55,835 nt of DNA from Roseiflexus sp. (GCA_017743475.1 JAGHYV010000024.1:1-55835); one strand, 5' to 3'; positions 26,830-36,143 are shown, counted from the first letter of the stretch. Made by a program: numbers and translations. The notes: generated by a model from the letters alone, not told the origin.

Positions 26830-28242
26830 ATGTCGTCACAGACAATTGCTTTCGTTGAGCGAGTGGATGGCGCGTTGCACGATCCGTTACTGCAAACTGC
26901 TCTGGAGCGGGCAACGACTCGTTTCACCAGCAATCGCGCGCGAGCCGTCGCCGATGTTGATAATTTCGAGGCGTTACGCAATCAAGCGCGCGCCATTCGC
27001 GCTGGGGCGCTGGCGCGCCTCGATGAACTGCTGGTTCGTCTCGCCGAAAATGTCGAACGGTACGGCGGGCACGTCTGCTGGGCGGAGGACGGCGCTGCTG
27101 CGCGCCAGTACATCATCGACCTTGCCCGGCAGCGTGGGGTGCGCACGATTGTCAAATCAAAGTCGATGGCGTCGGAAGAAATCCATCTCAATGAAGCGCT
27201 CGAACAGGCTGGGCTGGAAGTCATTGAAACCGATCTCGGAGAGTATATCATCCAGCTCGCTGGTGAGACGCCATCTCACATTATTGCACCAGCAATCCAC
27301 AAGACCCGCGAGCAGGTGCGCGACCTGTTCGTGCGCCATCTGGGCATGGAGCCAACTGATGACATCCCGACAATGACCCGCACAGCGCGTACTGTTCTGC
27401 GGCAGCGCTTTCTCCAGGCAGATATGGGCATCAGCGGAGTAAATTTCGGCGTAGCGAACGAAGGGGCGATCGTCATCATCGAAAATGAGGGCAACGCGCG
27501 CCTGACGACAACTGCGCCACGTATCCATGTCGCTATTATGGGGATCGAGCGCATCTGTGAGAGCCTTGATGACCTGGGCGTATTGTTGCAGGTACTTGCA
27601 CGCTCAGCAACCGGGCAGCGTCTCTCGGTATATACCTCGATCATCAGCGGACCGCGCCGTCCGCACGAACCGGATGGACCAGATGAGTTCCACCTAGTGC
27701 TGCTCGATAATCGCCGCTCGGAGATCATCGGCGGACCATACGCTGAGGCATTAATGTGCATTCGGTGTGGCGCCTGCCTGAATGCCTGTCCAGTCTACCA
27801 GTCAATCGGCGGGCATGCATATGGTGGAGTCTACTCCGGTCCGATCGGCGCGATCCTGACGCCGCTGCTGCAACCGGAGATTCCCGATGCACACAAACTG
27901 CCACACGCTTCCAGTCTTTGCGGCGCGTGCGAATGGGCGTGCCCGGTTAAGATCGCCATTCCCGACCTGCTGCTGCGTCTACGCGCCGATGCAGTGAAAA
28001 ACGGCAACTACGAAGTCTATGAACCGCTGGCAATGTTCGGCTGGCGCCAGGTGATGACCAACCCGGCGTTCTATCGCCTGGGCGGGAAGATGGCTTCTCT
28101 CGGCACTCGCCTGCTTGGGTGGAACGGAGCAGTGCGATGGCTGCCACCGCCACTCGACGGATGGACGAAACAACGTGATTTTCCACCGTTTGCGCCAAAG
28201 ACATTTACCGAACTGTGGGAAGAGCGGAAGAAGCAGGAGTGA
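26830..28242 (+). CDS. lutB: LutB-like LUD-domain Fe-S protein
   Basis: A 470-residue protein. Residues about 60-290 are a LUD domain (KSKSMASEEIHLNEALEQAG, DMGISGVNFGVANEGAIVI). Two ferredoxin motifs follow: CIRCGACLNACPVY and CGACEWACPVKI. This is the standard LutB layout and length. The enzyme should pass electrons from lactate or a related hydroxyacid through its clusters to a membrane acceptor. It is co-oriented with the LutA-like gene and followed after 3 bases by a GH57-like gene, so the three are likely one transcript. Confidence 0.9.
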   Translation: MSSQTIAFVERVDGALHDPLLQTALERATTRFTSNRARAVADVDNFEALRNQARAIRAGALARLDELLVRLAENVERYGGHVCWAEDGAAARQYIIDLARQRGVRTIVKSKSMASEEIHLNEALEQAGLEVIETDLGEYIIQLAGETPSHIIAPAIHKTREQVRDLFVRHLGMEPTDDIPTMTRTARTVLRQRFLQADMGISGVNFGVANEGAIVIIENEGNARLTTTAPRIHVAIMGIERICESLDDLGVLLQVLARSATGQRLSVYTSIISGPRRPHEPDGPDEFHLVLLDNRRSEIIGGPYAEALMCIRCGACLNACPVYQSIGGHAYGGVYSGPIGAILTPLLQPEIPDAHKLPHASSLCGACEWACPVKIAIPDLLLRLRADAVKNGNYEVYEPLAMFGWRQVMTNPAFYRLGGKMASLGTRLLGWNGAVRWLPPPLDGWTKQRDFPPFAPKTFTELWEERKKQE

Positions 28243-28245
28243 GGA

Positions 28246-30681
28246 GTGGAACGCTACGTTTGCATTCATGGACATTTCTACCAGCCGCCGCGAGAAAACC
28301 CGTGGCTCGAAACTATAGCACCCCAACATTCAGCCCATCCATACCACGACTGGAACGAGCGCATCGCTGCCGAATGCTACACGCCTAATACGGCGTCTCG
28401 CATTCTTGATGGCGACGGTCGGATCATTCATATTGTCAACAACTACAGTCGCATCAGTTTCAACTTCGGTCCTACCCTGCTCGCCTGGCTCGAAAAGCAC
28501 GTTCCCGCGACGTATCACGCGATCATCGAGGCAGACCGGCAGAGTAGGATGCTCTTCGCCGGTCATGGATCCGCCATTGCCCAGGCGTACAACCACATAA
28601 TCATGCCTCTGGCAAACCGACGCGATAAGCGGACGCAGGTGATCTGGGGGATCCGTGACTTTGAACGTCGCTTTGGGCGGACGCCGGAAGGTATGTGGCT
28701 CCCAGAAACAGCTGTCGATATCGAAACGCTCGAAACGCTAGCGGAGTGCGGTATTCGCTTCACCATCCTGTCGCCCTATCAGGCGCGCGCCGTTCGGAAG
28801 ATTGGTGCAACGACCTGGCAGGATGTGAGCGGTGGAAGAATTGACACGACGATGCCGTATCTTCAGCATCTACCGTCCAGTCGCACAATCGTCATCTTTT
28901 TCTACAATGGTCATATCTCGCGCGCAGTCGCATTCGAGGGATTGCTCTACAACGGCGACAACTTTGCCCATCGCTTGATCGGCGGGTTTCACGATCGCAT
29001 GGGACCCCAACTGGTACACATTGCTACCGATGGTGAGACCTATGGACATCACCATCCTCGCGGTGATATGGCGCTGGCATATGCACTCCACTATATCGAA
29101 CGCGAGCGCCTGGCTCGTCTGACAAACTATTCTGCGTTCCTGGCTCTTCATCCGCCAACGCACGAGGTGCAGATTGCTGAACGCACCTCATGGAGTTGCT
29201 TCCACGGGATTGAGCGCTGGCGAAGTGACTGTGGCTGCAGCACTGGTGGGCGCGAGGGATGGAAGCAAACGTGGCGCGCGCCACTTCGTGCCGCGCTCGA
29301 CTGGTTGCGCGATACGCTTGCAGCGCGGTTCGAGACTGCCGCCGAGCGATTGCTGCTCGATCCATGGACGGCACGCGACGACTACATCCGTGTTGTGCTC
29401 GACCGATCGCCTGAATCGGTTAACGCTTTTCTCGCCGAGCATGCGACCCGTGAACTGAACACTGAAGAACGGATTGAAGTGTTGCATCTGCTTGAGATCC
29501 AGCGCCAGGCAATGCTGATGTACACCAGTTGCGGCTGGTTCTTTGCCGAACTATCGGGGATCGAAACGGTACAGGTGCTGCAATACGCCGCACGCGCAAT
29601 TCAGCTTGCACGTGCGCTCGACGGCGACGATCTGGAACCAGAGTTCTTGCGGCGGCTTGCAGAAGCGCCCAGTAACATACCACAGTTTGTCAATGGTCGC
29701 GGCGTTTACGAACAACTGGTTCTACCTCACGTGGTCGACCTGCGCCAGGTGGCAGCGCACTACGCCGCGACGTCGCTGTTCAACATTCAGACCGATCCAC
29801 AGCGGGTCTACTGCTATACTGTCGAGCAGCGACGCCACCGGGTGATGGAAGCCGGGCATGCAAAACTGGCGCTGGGAGTGGCGCGAGTCACATCAACGAT
29901 TACGCTCGAATCGGCGGAACTGCGTTATGGCGTGCTGCATCTCGGCGACCAGAACCTGATCGGCGCTGTACGCGCCGAGGATGGTGCTGAGAGTTACGCC
30001 GATCTGCTGCACACTATTTCGCCAGCATTCGAACGTGCCGATCTCGCTGAGGTCGTGCAGACATTAACACGACATTTCGGGCGCCTTGACTACTCACTCA
30101 AGTCGGTCTTCTATGATGAACAGCGGGCTATTGTTCGGGCGATCCTGGCGCCCGCTCTTGAAGAGACTGCTGCTGCCTACCAGCGGCTCTACGACCGCCA
30201 TACGCCGCTGATTTCGTTCTTGACCAACCAGGGTATCCCGCTGCCGCCTGAGGTGGCTACAGCAGCGGAGTATGCTATGAGCATGGCAATCTATCGGGCG
30301 CTCACGGCAGACCCTCCCGACTTCGAGCGGGCGCGGTCGTTGATCGACTCGGCACATCGCGCTGGGGTATCACTGGCACGTGAACCGCTGATCGGCGAAC
30401 TGCGCCGCTCCATCGAACAGGTAACTGCGCGTCTCCTGACCGACCCGGAGTCGTCTGCATTGCTCGACCGCCTGTTGAATCTGGCACGGTTGGTGCGCGC
30501 GCTGCCCTTCGCAATAGATCTGTGGCGTGCCCAGAATGATGTCTTCGCTATCCGTGCAACCCATTACGCCGAACTGGCAGCGCGTGCACGTGCAGGTGAT
30601 CAGCGCGCGCGCATCTGGACAGAGCGTTTTGCAACAGCCGCAACCCTGCTTGGCATCAGTATGTCCGGGTATGGTCGATAA
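28246..30681 (+). CDS. Glycoside hydrolase family 57-like protein with DUF3536
   Basis: An 811-residue protein starting at GTG behind an AGGAG element that overlaps the upstream stop region. The N-terminus CIHGHFYQPPRENPW is the GH57 opening motif. HGSAIAQAYNHIIMPLANRR and GMWLPETAVD (with the family's catalytic-region Glu) follow, then TDGETYGHHH, which contains a candidate catalytic Asp. The C-terminal half is DUF3536. GH57 enzymes act on alpha-1,4 or alpha-1,6 glucans; this subgroup is uncharacterised. Its place behind lutB is unusual and gives no functional hint beyond carbon metabolism. No signal peptide, so probably cytoplasmic. Confidence 0.85.
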   Translation: MERYVCIHGHFYQPPRENPWLETIAPQHSAHPYHDWNERIAAECYTPNTASRILDGDGRIIHIVNNYSRISFNFGPTLLAWLEKHVPATYHAIIEADRQSRMLFAGHGSAIAQAYNHIIMPLANRRDKRTQVIWGIRDFERRFGRTPEGMWLPETAVDIETLETLAECGIRFTILSPYQARAVRKIGATTWQDVSGGRIDTTMPYLQHLPSSRTIVIFFYNGHISRAVAFEGLLYNGDNFAHRLIGGFHDRMGPQLVHIATDGETYGHHHPRGDMALAYALHYIERERLARLTNYSAFLALHPPTHEVQIAERTSWSCFHGIERWRSDCGCSTGGREGWKQTWRAPLRAALDWLRDTLAARFETAAERLLLDPWTARDDYIRVVLDRSPESVNAFLAEHATRELNTEERIEVLHLLEIQRQAMLMYTSCGWFFAELSGIETVQVLQYAARAIQLARALDGDDLEPEFLRRLAEAPSNIPQFVNGRGVYEQLVLPHVVDLRQVAAHYAATSLFNIQTDPQRVYCYTVEQRRHRVMEAGHAKLALGVARVTSTITLESAELRYGVLHLGDQNLIGAVRAEDGAESYADLLHTISPAFERADLAEVVQTLTRHFGRLDYSLKSVFYDEQRAIVRAILAPALEETAAAYQRLYDRHTPLISFLTNQGIPLPPEVATAAEYAMSMAIYRALTADPPDFERARSLIDSAHRAGVSLAREPLIGELRRSIEQVTARLLTDPESSALLDRLLNLARLVRALPFAIDLWRAQNDVFAIRATHYAELAARARAGDQRARIWTERFATAATLLGISMSGYGR

Positions 30682-30750
30682 GACGCCAGCACTGCTGATC
30701 CATTGATTTCTCCAAAGAACTCTACCCTCCCGGACGGACACGTGCGCGTG

Positions 30751-30759
30751 TGCTACAAT
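30751..30759 (+). promoter_or_regulatory. Extended -10 element upstream of the second Uma2 gene
   Basis: TGCTACAAT, 30 bases before the ATG at 30790; no good -35 seen. Confidence 0.45.
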
Positions 30760-30789
30760 GTCCTAAGCACTAGGCGAAAGGAGAGCGCT

Positions 30790-31395
30790 ATGACGACGTC
30801 CGCTCCGCTCGACGTCCTGCCGGTTGTCACGGCTGCCGCCCCCCTCGTCGGTCCGCCCCAGGGACGCTGGACATATGCCGACTATGCGGCGCTCCCCGAC
30901 GATGGGAACCGGTACGAAATCATCGCAGGAGTGCTCTATATGACGCCAGCCCCCGGTACCGGGCATCAAAGTGTCAGCGCTCGACTGGTGACATTTCTCG
31001 TAACTCACGTTGAGTTTGCGGGGTTGGGACGAGTCTTCGCAGCGCCGGTCGATGTTGAACTGGCGCCGGATACGGTCGTGCAACCGGATATTGTGGTCGT
31101 TCTCAGCGCCAATCTCGATCGCATCACCCCCAGTCGCATCATCGGCGCGCCCGACCTGGTCGTCGAAATCCTTTCCCCCGGCACGGCGGGGTACGACCGA
31201 CGCGAAAAGCAGGACGCTTATGCGCGGGCAGGCGTGGGTGAGTACTGGATCGTCGATCCCGGCGCGCAGACGGTGGAACTCCTGACGCTCAATCAGGGTG
31301 GGTATCGTTCACACGGCGTCTTTCGCAGGCAGGCGCGCCTGCCGTCGTCAGCGGTCACCCTGCCCGTGCCGGTCGAACGCTTCTTCCAGGGGTAA
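30790..31395 (+). CDS. Uma2 family (DUF820) putative endonuclease
   Basis: A 201-residue Uma2 protein without the coiled-coil tail of the copy at 2988-3770. Motifs: WTYADYAALPDDGNRYEIIAG near the start, VQPDIVVVLS, PDLVVEILSPGTAGYDRREK and YARAGVGEYWIVDP, which carry the acidic and lysine residues of the PD-(D/E)xK core. AAAGGAG is 6 bases before the ATG. It is a single-gene unit that converges on the YwiC-like gene. Substrate unknown. Confidence 0.9.
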   Translation: MTTSAPLDVLPVVTAAAPLVGPPQGRWTYADYAALPDDGNRYEIIAGVLYMTPAPGTGHQSVSARLVTFLVTHVEFAGLGRVFAAPVDVELAPDTVVQPDIVVVLSANLDRITPSRIIGAPDLVVEILSPGTAGYDRREKQDAYARAGVGEYWIVDPGAQTVELLTLNQGGYRSHGVFRRQARLPSSAVTLPVPVERFFQG

Positions 31396-31407
31396 GGTGA
31401 CCGCGGC

Positions 31408-32211
31408 CTACCAACCCATCTGGAAACCTACCGCAATGCCTGAGACGGTCAGAAGACTCATACCGAGCTCCTGCACCCCCACGATTGGCGTTGGCGTCGC
31501 CAGACTACGCGGAAGCAACCCAAGCACAGCACGCAGCAGCAATACACCAAATGCAGCGCCCGCCAGCCAGGGAACGAGGTCAATCACGGCCAACCCGACA
31601 ACAATCGCCAGCGCCACAGCATGAGTCAGATAGACCGGTGCGCGACCGGCAGGTACACCACGCGCTAGACGAATCCGGGCGCGCACGTAGATGATAGCGC
31701 TTGTGGCTTTGAGCGCCAGCAAAAGCCAGAGCAAAAACGCTGGCGTCATCCGCCATCCACCGCACAACGCTATTGCGGGCGCAAGCGCACCAAGCGCATT
31801 GGCGCCACATATTTCTGCCAGCAATGATCGACTCTGCTTGAGCAGATCATAGCGTAACTGCACAACTGCGAGTGGAACTGCCAGCAGGAGCGGCAACCAG
31901 AACGGATGCACCGTTGTTGACCAGGCGGTCAGCAACGCTATCAGAGCGCCAGCACTATACAGCGCAACGAACCGCTCCGCCCACACGGTACGCGGATACC
32001 GCCTGCCGCGCTGTCGATCACCAAGCGCAAGTTTCAAGGGTTGACGCGTGAGAAAAGCGCCCAGCGCCGCCAGACCAAGCCAGACTCCGGAGACCGACGG
32101 CGCAACCCACAGACCAAGTACGATAGGCGCGCCAAGAAACCCCCATCCGCCATGCTCGACGGGCAGGGCGATGGGGCGAAGACGAACCGGACCAGTCGTT
32201 GCTTCTGCCAT
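31408..32211 (-). CDS. YwiC-like integral membrane protein
   Basis: A 267-residue protein with about seven to eight hydrophobic helices. The opening PIALPVEHGGWGFLGAPIVL and FLTRQPLKLALGD are the conserved YwiC-family segments. YwiC is encoded near fnr and nar genes in Bacillus but its function is unknown. The ATG at 32211 has GGAGGGTGTGT upstream; a GTG two codons earlier is possible. The 32227-32700 membrane gene ends 15 bases upstream on the same strand, so they are probably co-transcribed. Confidence 0.8.
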   Translation of the reverse strand: MAEATTGPVRLRPIALPVEHGGWGFLGAPIVLGLWVAPSVSGVWLGLAALGAFLTRQPLKLALGDRQRGRRYPRTVWAERFVALYSAGALIALLTAWSTTVHPFWLPLLLAVPLAVVQLRYDLLKQSRSLLAEICGANALGALAPAIALCGGWRMTPAFLLWLLLALKATSAIIYVRARIRLARGVPAGRAPVYLTHAVALAIVVGLAVIDLVPWLAGAAFGVLLLRAVLGLLPRSLATPTPIVGVQELGMSLLTVSGIAVGFQMGW

Positions 32212-32226
32212 ACACACCCTCCATAA

Positions 32227-32700
32227 TTATCCCCATCCCAACCGCACGAGTGGACGTTCGTATGGCGACCAGGGCCAGGGGATAGCGACAAAGGTGATGA
32301 GAAGACTGACCGAGAACAAGAGCGCTGCCCGTCGATGACGCTGAATGTCATTGCGTCCCTTCTGCGCGAGTGCACTTCCTGCGTGCGCCAGGCTGAGGGC
32401 GACGAACATCTGTACTGTGTGCTCTACCACAAAAAAGCGGAGTGAAGGCTCGCGCGTGACAGTCTCTGGATTCGTCCATGCCAGCCAGGCAACAGACTCT
32501 GGCAGACAATAAAAGACGCCGCCGATCAACAACTGGAGCGAGAGCGCCAGTGCGAACCAGCGTCCGGCACGTTGGTCATCCGAAGTCCATGGACGGGTGC
32601 CAATCCAGCCATGGTAGGCGCGATATAACGCCCACAACCCTGCCAGCAAAACCACCCATCGCATCAGGTTGTGCAGTGTGAGAATAGTCAGATACAGCAC
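32227..32700 (-). CDS. Four-helix membrane protein, cytochrome b561-like in layout
   Basis: A 157-residue protein with hydrophobic helices near 5-25, 47-65, 85-108 and 128-145. Histidines sit in or near helices (TLHNLMRWV, VVEHTVQMF, LAHAGSAL), which could bind heme as in b561/CopD-like proteins, but I do not recognise a named family. It starts at GTG 32700 behind AAAGG. The spacing to the YwiC-like gene suggests an operon. Confidence 0.6.
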   Translation of the reverse strand: MLYLTILTLHNLMRWVVLLAGLWALYRAYHGWIGTRPWTSDDQRAGRWFALALSLQLLIGGVFYCLPESVAWLAWTNPETVTREPSLRFFVVEHTVQMFVALSLAHAGSALAQKGRNDIQRHRRAALLFSVSLLITFVAIPWPWSPYERPLVRLGWG

Positions 32701-32753
32701 CAGACGAGCCTTTCCGCACTATGCAGAGACAAGCCGCAATGTGCCAGATGGCA

Positions 32754-33074
32754 TCATTGGGAGCCTTTCAACAGGAGCGGCAGCATAACAACCGGCGTCT
32801 TCGCATAAATACTGTGGGGCAGGTGCGCTGGCATATGAACCTAGGTATTGGGACGCGCATCGATCATATCGGTTCCCAGCGTCACCTGCGCTTCGCCCTG
32901 GATGAAATACATGATAGCCGACGAGGATGACGTATGCTCCGGCAATTCCTGTCCGGCTGCAAAGCCGAACACCACCACCTTCAACCCGCTGTCCTGATAG
33001 AGTGTACGACTGATCGTACCGTCTTCAGGAATAGTAACCTGCTCCGCCAGATCAAGAAACGTTGTGGCATTCAT
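32754..33074 (-). pseudogene. Small cupin protein with an in-frame amber codon
   Basis: The frame from ATG 33074 (GGAGG upstream) encodes a single cupin: FGFAAGQELPEHTSSSSAIM and YFIQGEAQVTLGTD. It meets TAG at 32841-32843 after 77 codons. Reading on in the same frame gives VHMPAHLPHSIYAKTPVVML and a TGA at 32754-32756, which is the normal cupin second half (motif 2, with its metal-ligand His). The stop replaces the Trp usual in a TW(V/I)HMPA string, so TGG to TAG is the likely change. As read, the protein lacks half its barrel. It is the last gene of the iron-uptake remnant. Confidence 0.8.
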
Positions 33075-33150
33075 ACGACCTCCGGTTTAACCGCTACCAG
33101 CGAGATTGCCATCAAGTGATCCTGGTAGGCGCGAAAGACACGGCGCATCG

Positions 33151-33369
33151 TCAGGATGCGCTGGCGCGCTTGCAAAGGTGTGCTGTCATCTTTTCTCGTG
33201 CGACACGTTCGATGGTACGGGTCACAATCTCAATAACCGCAGCGCGCGCGGAAGGCGACAGTGAGACACCGTCGTTCTGAGAATCAACGGAGAGCCGGGA
33301 GAGTTCCTCATCGAGCAATTGATCGACAAGCGCTATGAGGCGCCGATTGCGCGGTGTAACCCTGATCAT
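33151..33369 (-). CDS. Small protein of unknown function (72 residues)
   Basis: A short helical, charged protein: MIRVTPRNRRLIALVDQLLD at the start and ARAAVIEIVTRTIERVAREK in the middle. TAGGAGG lies 8 bases before the ATG, which argues that it is a real gene. It starts 13 bases after the small membrane gene's stop, in the iron-uptake remnant. No family recognised; no cysteines or histidines arranged as a metal site apart from the C-terminal HLCK. Confidence 0.55.
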   Translation of the reverse strand: MIRVTPRNRRLIALVDQLLDEELSRLSVDSQNDGVSLSPSARAAVIEIVTRTIERVAREKMTAHLCKRASAS

Positions 33370-33382
33370 ATGCAGTATCCTC

Positions 33383-33691
33383 CTACGAGAGATCCCCAGA
33401 GATCGAGCGATGCCGGGCAGGATCAGACGGGCGAGATGCGTCGAGCGGATCGATGTCGGTCAACGGGCAGCGTTGTCGATGACCGGCGGCAGCAGGCGGT
33501 CGAGCCGAGGCAGGAAGGGTGGTATCGGTTGCAGCGCGACGCTGCCTGCGGCGGTTCTGCCATCGCATCTGCAAGGTTACCCCGATCAACCAGCAGCAGA
33601 CTGATAGCAGAGCGAATGCCAGCGCAATCTGGATCAGGGCGATCCAGTCGATCCCCGCACCCGGATCATCAAACACGCCTGCGATCATCAT
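33383..33691 (-). CDS. Small single-helix membrane protein (102 residues)
   Basis: A hydrophobic helix at about 18-40 (WIALIQIALAFALLSVCCWL) is followed by a basic, low-complexity tail. Two ATG codons in a row start it, 16 bases after the FTR1 pseudogene stop, with a GCAGGG element. It is probably a small accessory component of the iron-uptake operon. No family recognised. Confidence 0.55.
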   Translation of the reverse strand: MMIAGVFDDPGAGIDWIALIQIALAFALLSVCCWLIGVTLQMRWQNRRRQRRAATDTTLPASARPPAAAGHRQRCPLTDIDPLDASRPSDPARHRSISGDLS

Positions 33692-33706
33692 CCCTGCCCC
33701 ACAATT

Positions 33707-34775
33707 TCAACCGCGTGGCGCCATCTCCGATGCCAGCGCGATTCGACGCTGCCGTCGTTGCATGTATTCCGCCAGATAGTAACTGCCGATGACGAAGATA
33801 GCTGCCGCAGCCTGTAACCCCATCCCTTCCCATGTCGGATACAACCCGAACCAGAATCCTGTCCAGTACGGCAACTCCAGCCAGCGAATCGGGTGGAGCG
33901 GCAACTAACCGATGACTTGCAACATATTGACCGTTTTCCCCACCATCTGAAGCAGCACGGCGCCGATCAGAATACCGGTCACGATTAGCATCTTCTTGTG
34001 CGGCAGTTTCGCCTGCATCACGAACACCGCCAGTCCGACTATGTTCCCGACAGACCCAGCGCAACGCCGACGAGCATAACCATTGCGTCACCTTCGAGCG
34101 TCAACGCCTGAAGGAAGAGCACCGTCTCAAATCCTTCCTGGTAGATACTGGCGAAACCAAGCGTGATAGTCCGAGCCACTGACCGGCATGCTTGCCGAGG
34201 ATGCACTTTTTCCGCTGATGAAACGCAGCCATCCAGTCTTTCCAGTACACATCGTGAAAGAACCAGTTGGTGATCAACAAGAGCACAGCAACCGCGATGA
34301 GCGACACAATCGCCTCAAGCATCTCACCAAGCGCGCCATTGCTATCAACGCACCCTGAGCAACCATTGTTGCGCCTGCTCTACCTCCCCTGCCTGGAGTG
34401 AACCGATCACAACCTGGTATCCGCTAGTAAGGATCGCCGTCCATATCTGCGCGCGAGCAGCGGCAAATGCTGCCTCATCTCCTTCAACAAGCACCTGATC
34501 GGCAAGAGAGAAGCCAGCGCGCGCGTGCGCATCGGATTGCGCAGCGTATGCGGCGATTCTGGCGCCAGCGTCGTCGTGTAACGTGTACGAGTTGTGTCAA
34601 GGCGCACGCGCGCGCCCGCCGGATCGTCGCGCATATGCAACAGAATCTGAACCAGCGTGGTACGAATGGCTTCCGCTGCCTGTCCGGGCGATGGCGACTG
34701 TTGCGCCTGCGCTACACGCGCCGTCAGCAACATGAGAAGGGCAAAGAGTACTGTCCAGAAAGATAACCGACGCAT
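33707..34775 (-). pseudogene. FTR1-family iron permease (EfeU-like), degraded
   Basis: From ATG 34775 (GGGAG upstream) a signal-peptide-like start MRRLSFWTVLFALLMLLTAR leads into an FTR1 N-terminal region. A frameshift near 34545 moves the family sequence (QVLVEGDEAAFAAARAQIW, then QAQQWLLRV) to another frame, which ends at a stop near 34343. Part of the first membrane region appears deleted. Sequence then resumes with MLEAIVSLIAVAVLLLITNW and, after another frameshift near 34160, the FTR1 signature YQEGFETVLFLQAL (ExxE). One more frameshift near 34050 is followed by KLPHKKMLIVTGILIGAVLL, then an in-frame TAG at 33905-33907 where Trp is expected (VIG-stop-LPLHP), then WTGFWFGLYPTWEGMGLQAA to TGA 33707. 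The ferric-iron permease cannot be made as one protein. Confidence 0.82.
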
Positions 34776-34887
34776 TACTCCCTCGAATTACTGCATTATT
34801 CGGGTTCGACGCTCGCGATGTTGCGACCAGTTCACCTTGCTGTTACTCGACAATACGGATGCCGAGCACACCGGCAACCTGACTGAT

Positions 34888-35925
34888 CTAACCGGTGATC
34901 GCAGTCGCCCGATTCTGAGCTTCTGCACCAAGCAGATCAGCTTCTTCGGGAGTAAAGCGCTTGCCGCCCTGCTCCTGCGCGTAGATGTCGGCAAAGAACG
35001 CTCTGAGATCGCGCAGTCCTTCTACGATCTGATTTGCCTGATCAGCATCGACCGTTTCGACTCGCAGACGAACCTGCGCGTAGACGACCTCTAATCCGCC
35101 GAGGATGTCCCGGATGTCAGCCAGACGCGAAATGACGTTGAAGTCTCGTTGCGTTGAAGCATCCCCCAGAACGAAACGCGAGTCGCGCCAGGACGCGAAA
35201 TATTCGCTCATCGTCGGCACCATGACCACCAGCGCGGTAAACGCATCCGACTCGGTCGGTGTCCACGCTTGAGCAGCCGCCTGAAGATCGTTCGCCATCT
35301 GAGCTAGCATATCGACGCTCCCCTTCAAAACGCTGGCATCCGGCAGCGTTTCACCGAAGGCGATCATGCCATCGCCATTCCAGTCAGCAGCGACATCTGT
35401 GCCATACGCCGGTTCGGTTCCCCACAGCGCACTCTCTGTGACACCGAAGAGATTGCCGGGTTTGGGCAGCACACGACCGTCCGGCAACTTCAGGTCGAAC
35501 GATACGGCATTCTCTGGATCATCAACGCCTGCTGCGCCCGCATCGAGATCAACATCGAACTGTGACAGGCTGGAAGTTCTGGCGACAATACCTTCCATCT
35601 TTTCGTACAGCGCACTGGCTTTCATCCAGGTGGCGCGAGCGTCGTCGAGCGCGGCAATTGCTGCGTCTTTGCGCGTACTCCACAGTACTGCGTAATCGAA
35701 TCCGACTTCACTGGCAATGGCATAGTAGCGATCAGACGCGACCTGGAGTTCTGTTGCTGCCTCGGTGAGTGCACGGCATTGTTCGATCAGATAGGTCTTT
35801 ATACCGCTGAGGTCGGAAGTTTCTGCGGTATCGGACGTCGCCGCTGGCATCGTCGCCTGCCCGCAGGCGACTATTGCAAGCGCGAGGAAACTGGCAACCA
35901 GAAGGCGAGACACGTGGTTCATCAT
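34888..35925 (-). CDS. Imelysin/EfeO-like lipoprotein, C-terminally truncated by an amber codon
   Basis: About 345 residues. The start ATG 35925 follows AGGAAA; the signal sequence ends in a lipobox (LAIVACGQ), so it should be anchored outside the cell membrane. The body is helical and resembles EfeO/EfeM imelysin-type iron-binding proteins, with a Ca-binding-type loop DWNGDGMIAFGE in the middle. The classic HxxE metal motif is not obvious, so the family call is moderate. The frame stops at TAG 34888-34890 after RATAITG, but continues in frame as ISQVAGVLGIRIVE to TAA 34843, so about 15 residues are lost by a CAG to TAG type change. It is first in the iron operon behind a strong promoter. Confidence 0.6.
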   Translation of the reverse strand: MMNHVSRLLVASFLALAIVACGQATMPAATSDTAETSDLSGIKTYLIEQCRALTEAATELQVASDRYYAIASEVGFDYAVLWSTRKDAAIAALDDARATWMKASALYEKMEGIVARTSSLSQFDVDLDAGAAGVDDPENAVSFDLKLPDGRVLPKPGNLFGVTESALWGTEPAYGTDVAADWNGDGMIAFGETLPDASVLKGSVDMLAQMANDLQAAAQAWTPTESDAFTALVVMVPTMSEYFASWRDSRFVLGDASTQRDFNVISRLADIRDILGGLEVVYAQVRLRVETVDADQANQIVEGLRDLRAFFADIYAQEQGGKRFTPEEADLLGAEAQNRATAITG

Positions 35926-36051
35926 GGTTTCCTGTTCTGGACAGACCTTTTGCTTCACCAATGCGACGCCCAATACTGCACCTTACGCCACCACCTAAAG
36001 CGGTTTGGCAGGACATAATGCAGAAAATCGATCCATCGCATGACGTTGGTT

Positions 36052-36080
36052 AGCATATCCTAATAAAATCGATTTGTCAA
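36052..36080 (-). promoter_or_regulatory. Strong sigma70-type promoter of the iron-uptake remnant
   Basis: On the minus strand, TTGACA (36080-36075), a 17-base spacer and TATGCT (36057-36052), about 130 bases before the lipoprotein start. The AT-rich surround (36050-36100) could hold an iron-regulator site, but I see no clean Fur palindrome. Confidence 0.7.
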
Positions 36081-36112
36081 GATAAAACAGTGAAAATAGA
36101 CCGACACAACGT

Positions 36113-36143
36113 TTGCATTGCTCAACCTCGCTCGTACTATAAT
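36113..36143 (+). promoter_or_regulatory. Possible promoter of the kynureninase pseudogene
   Basis: TTGCAT at 36113-36118, a 19-base spacer and TATAAT at 36138-36143. It is divergent from the iron promoter. The long spacer lowers confidence. Confidence 0.4.
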
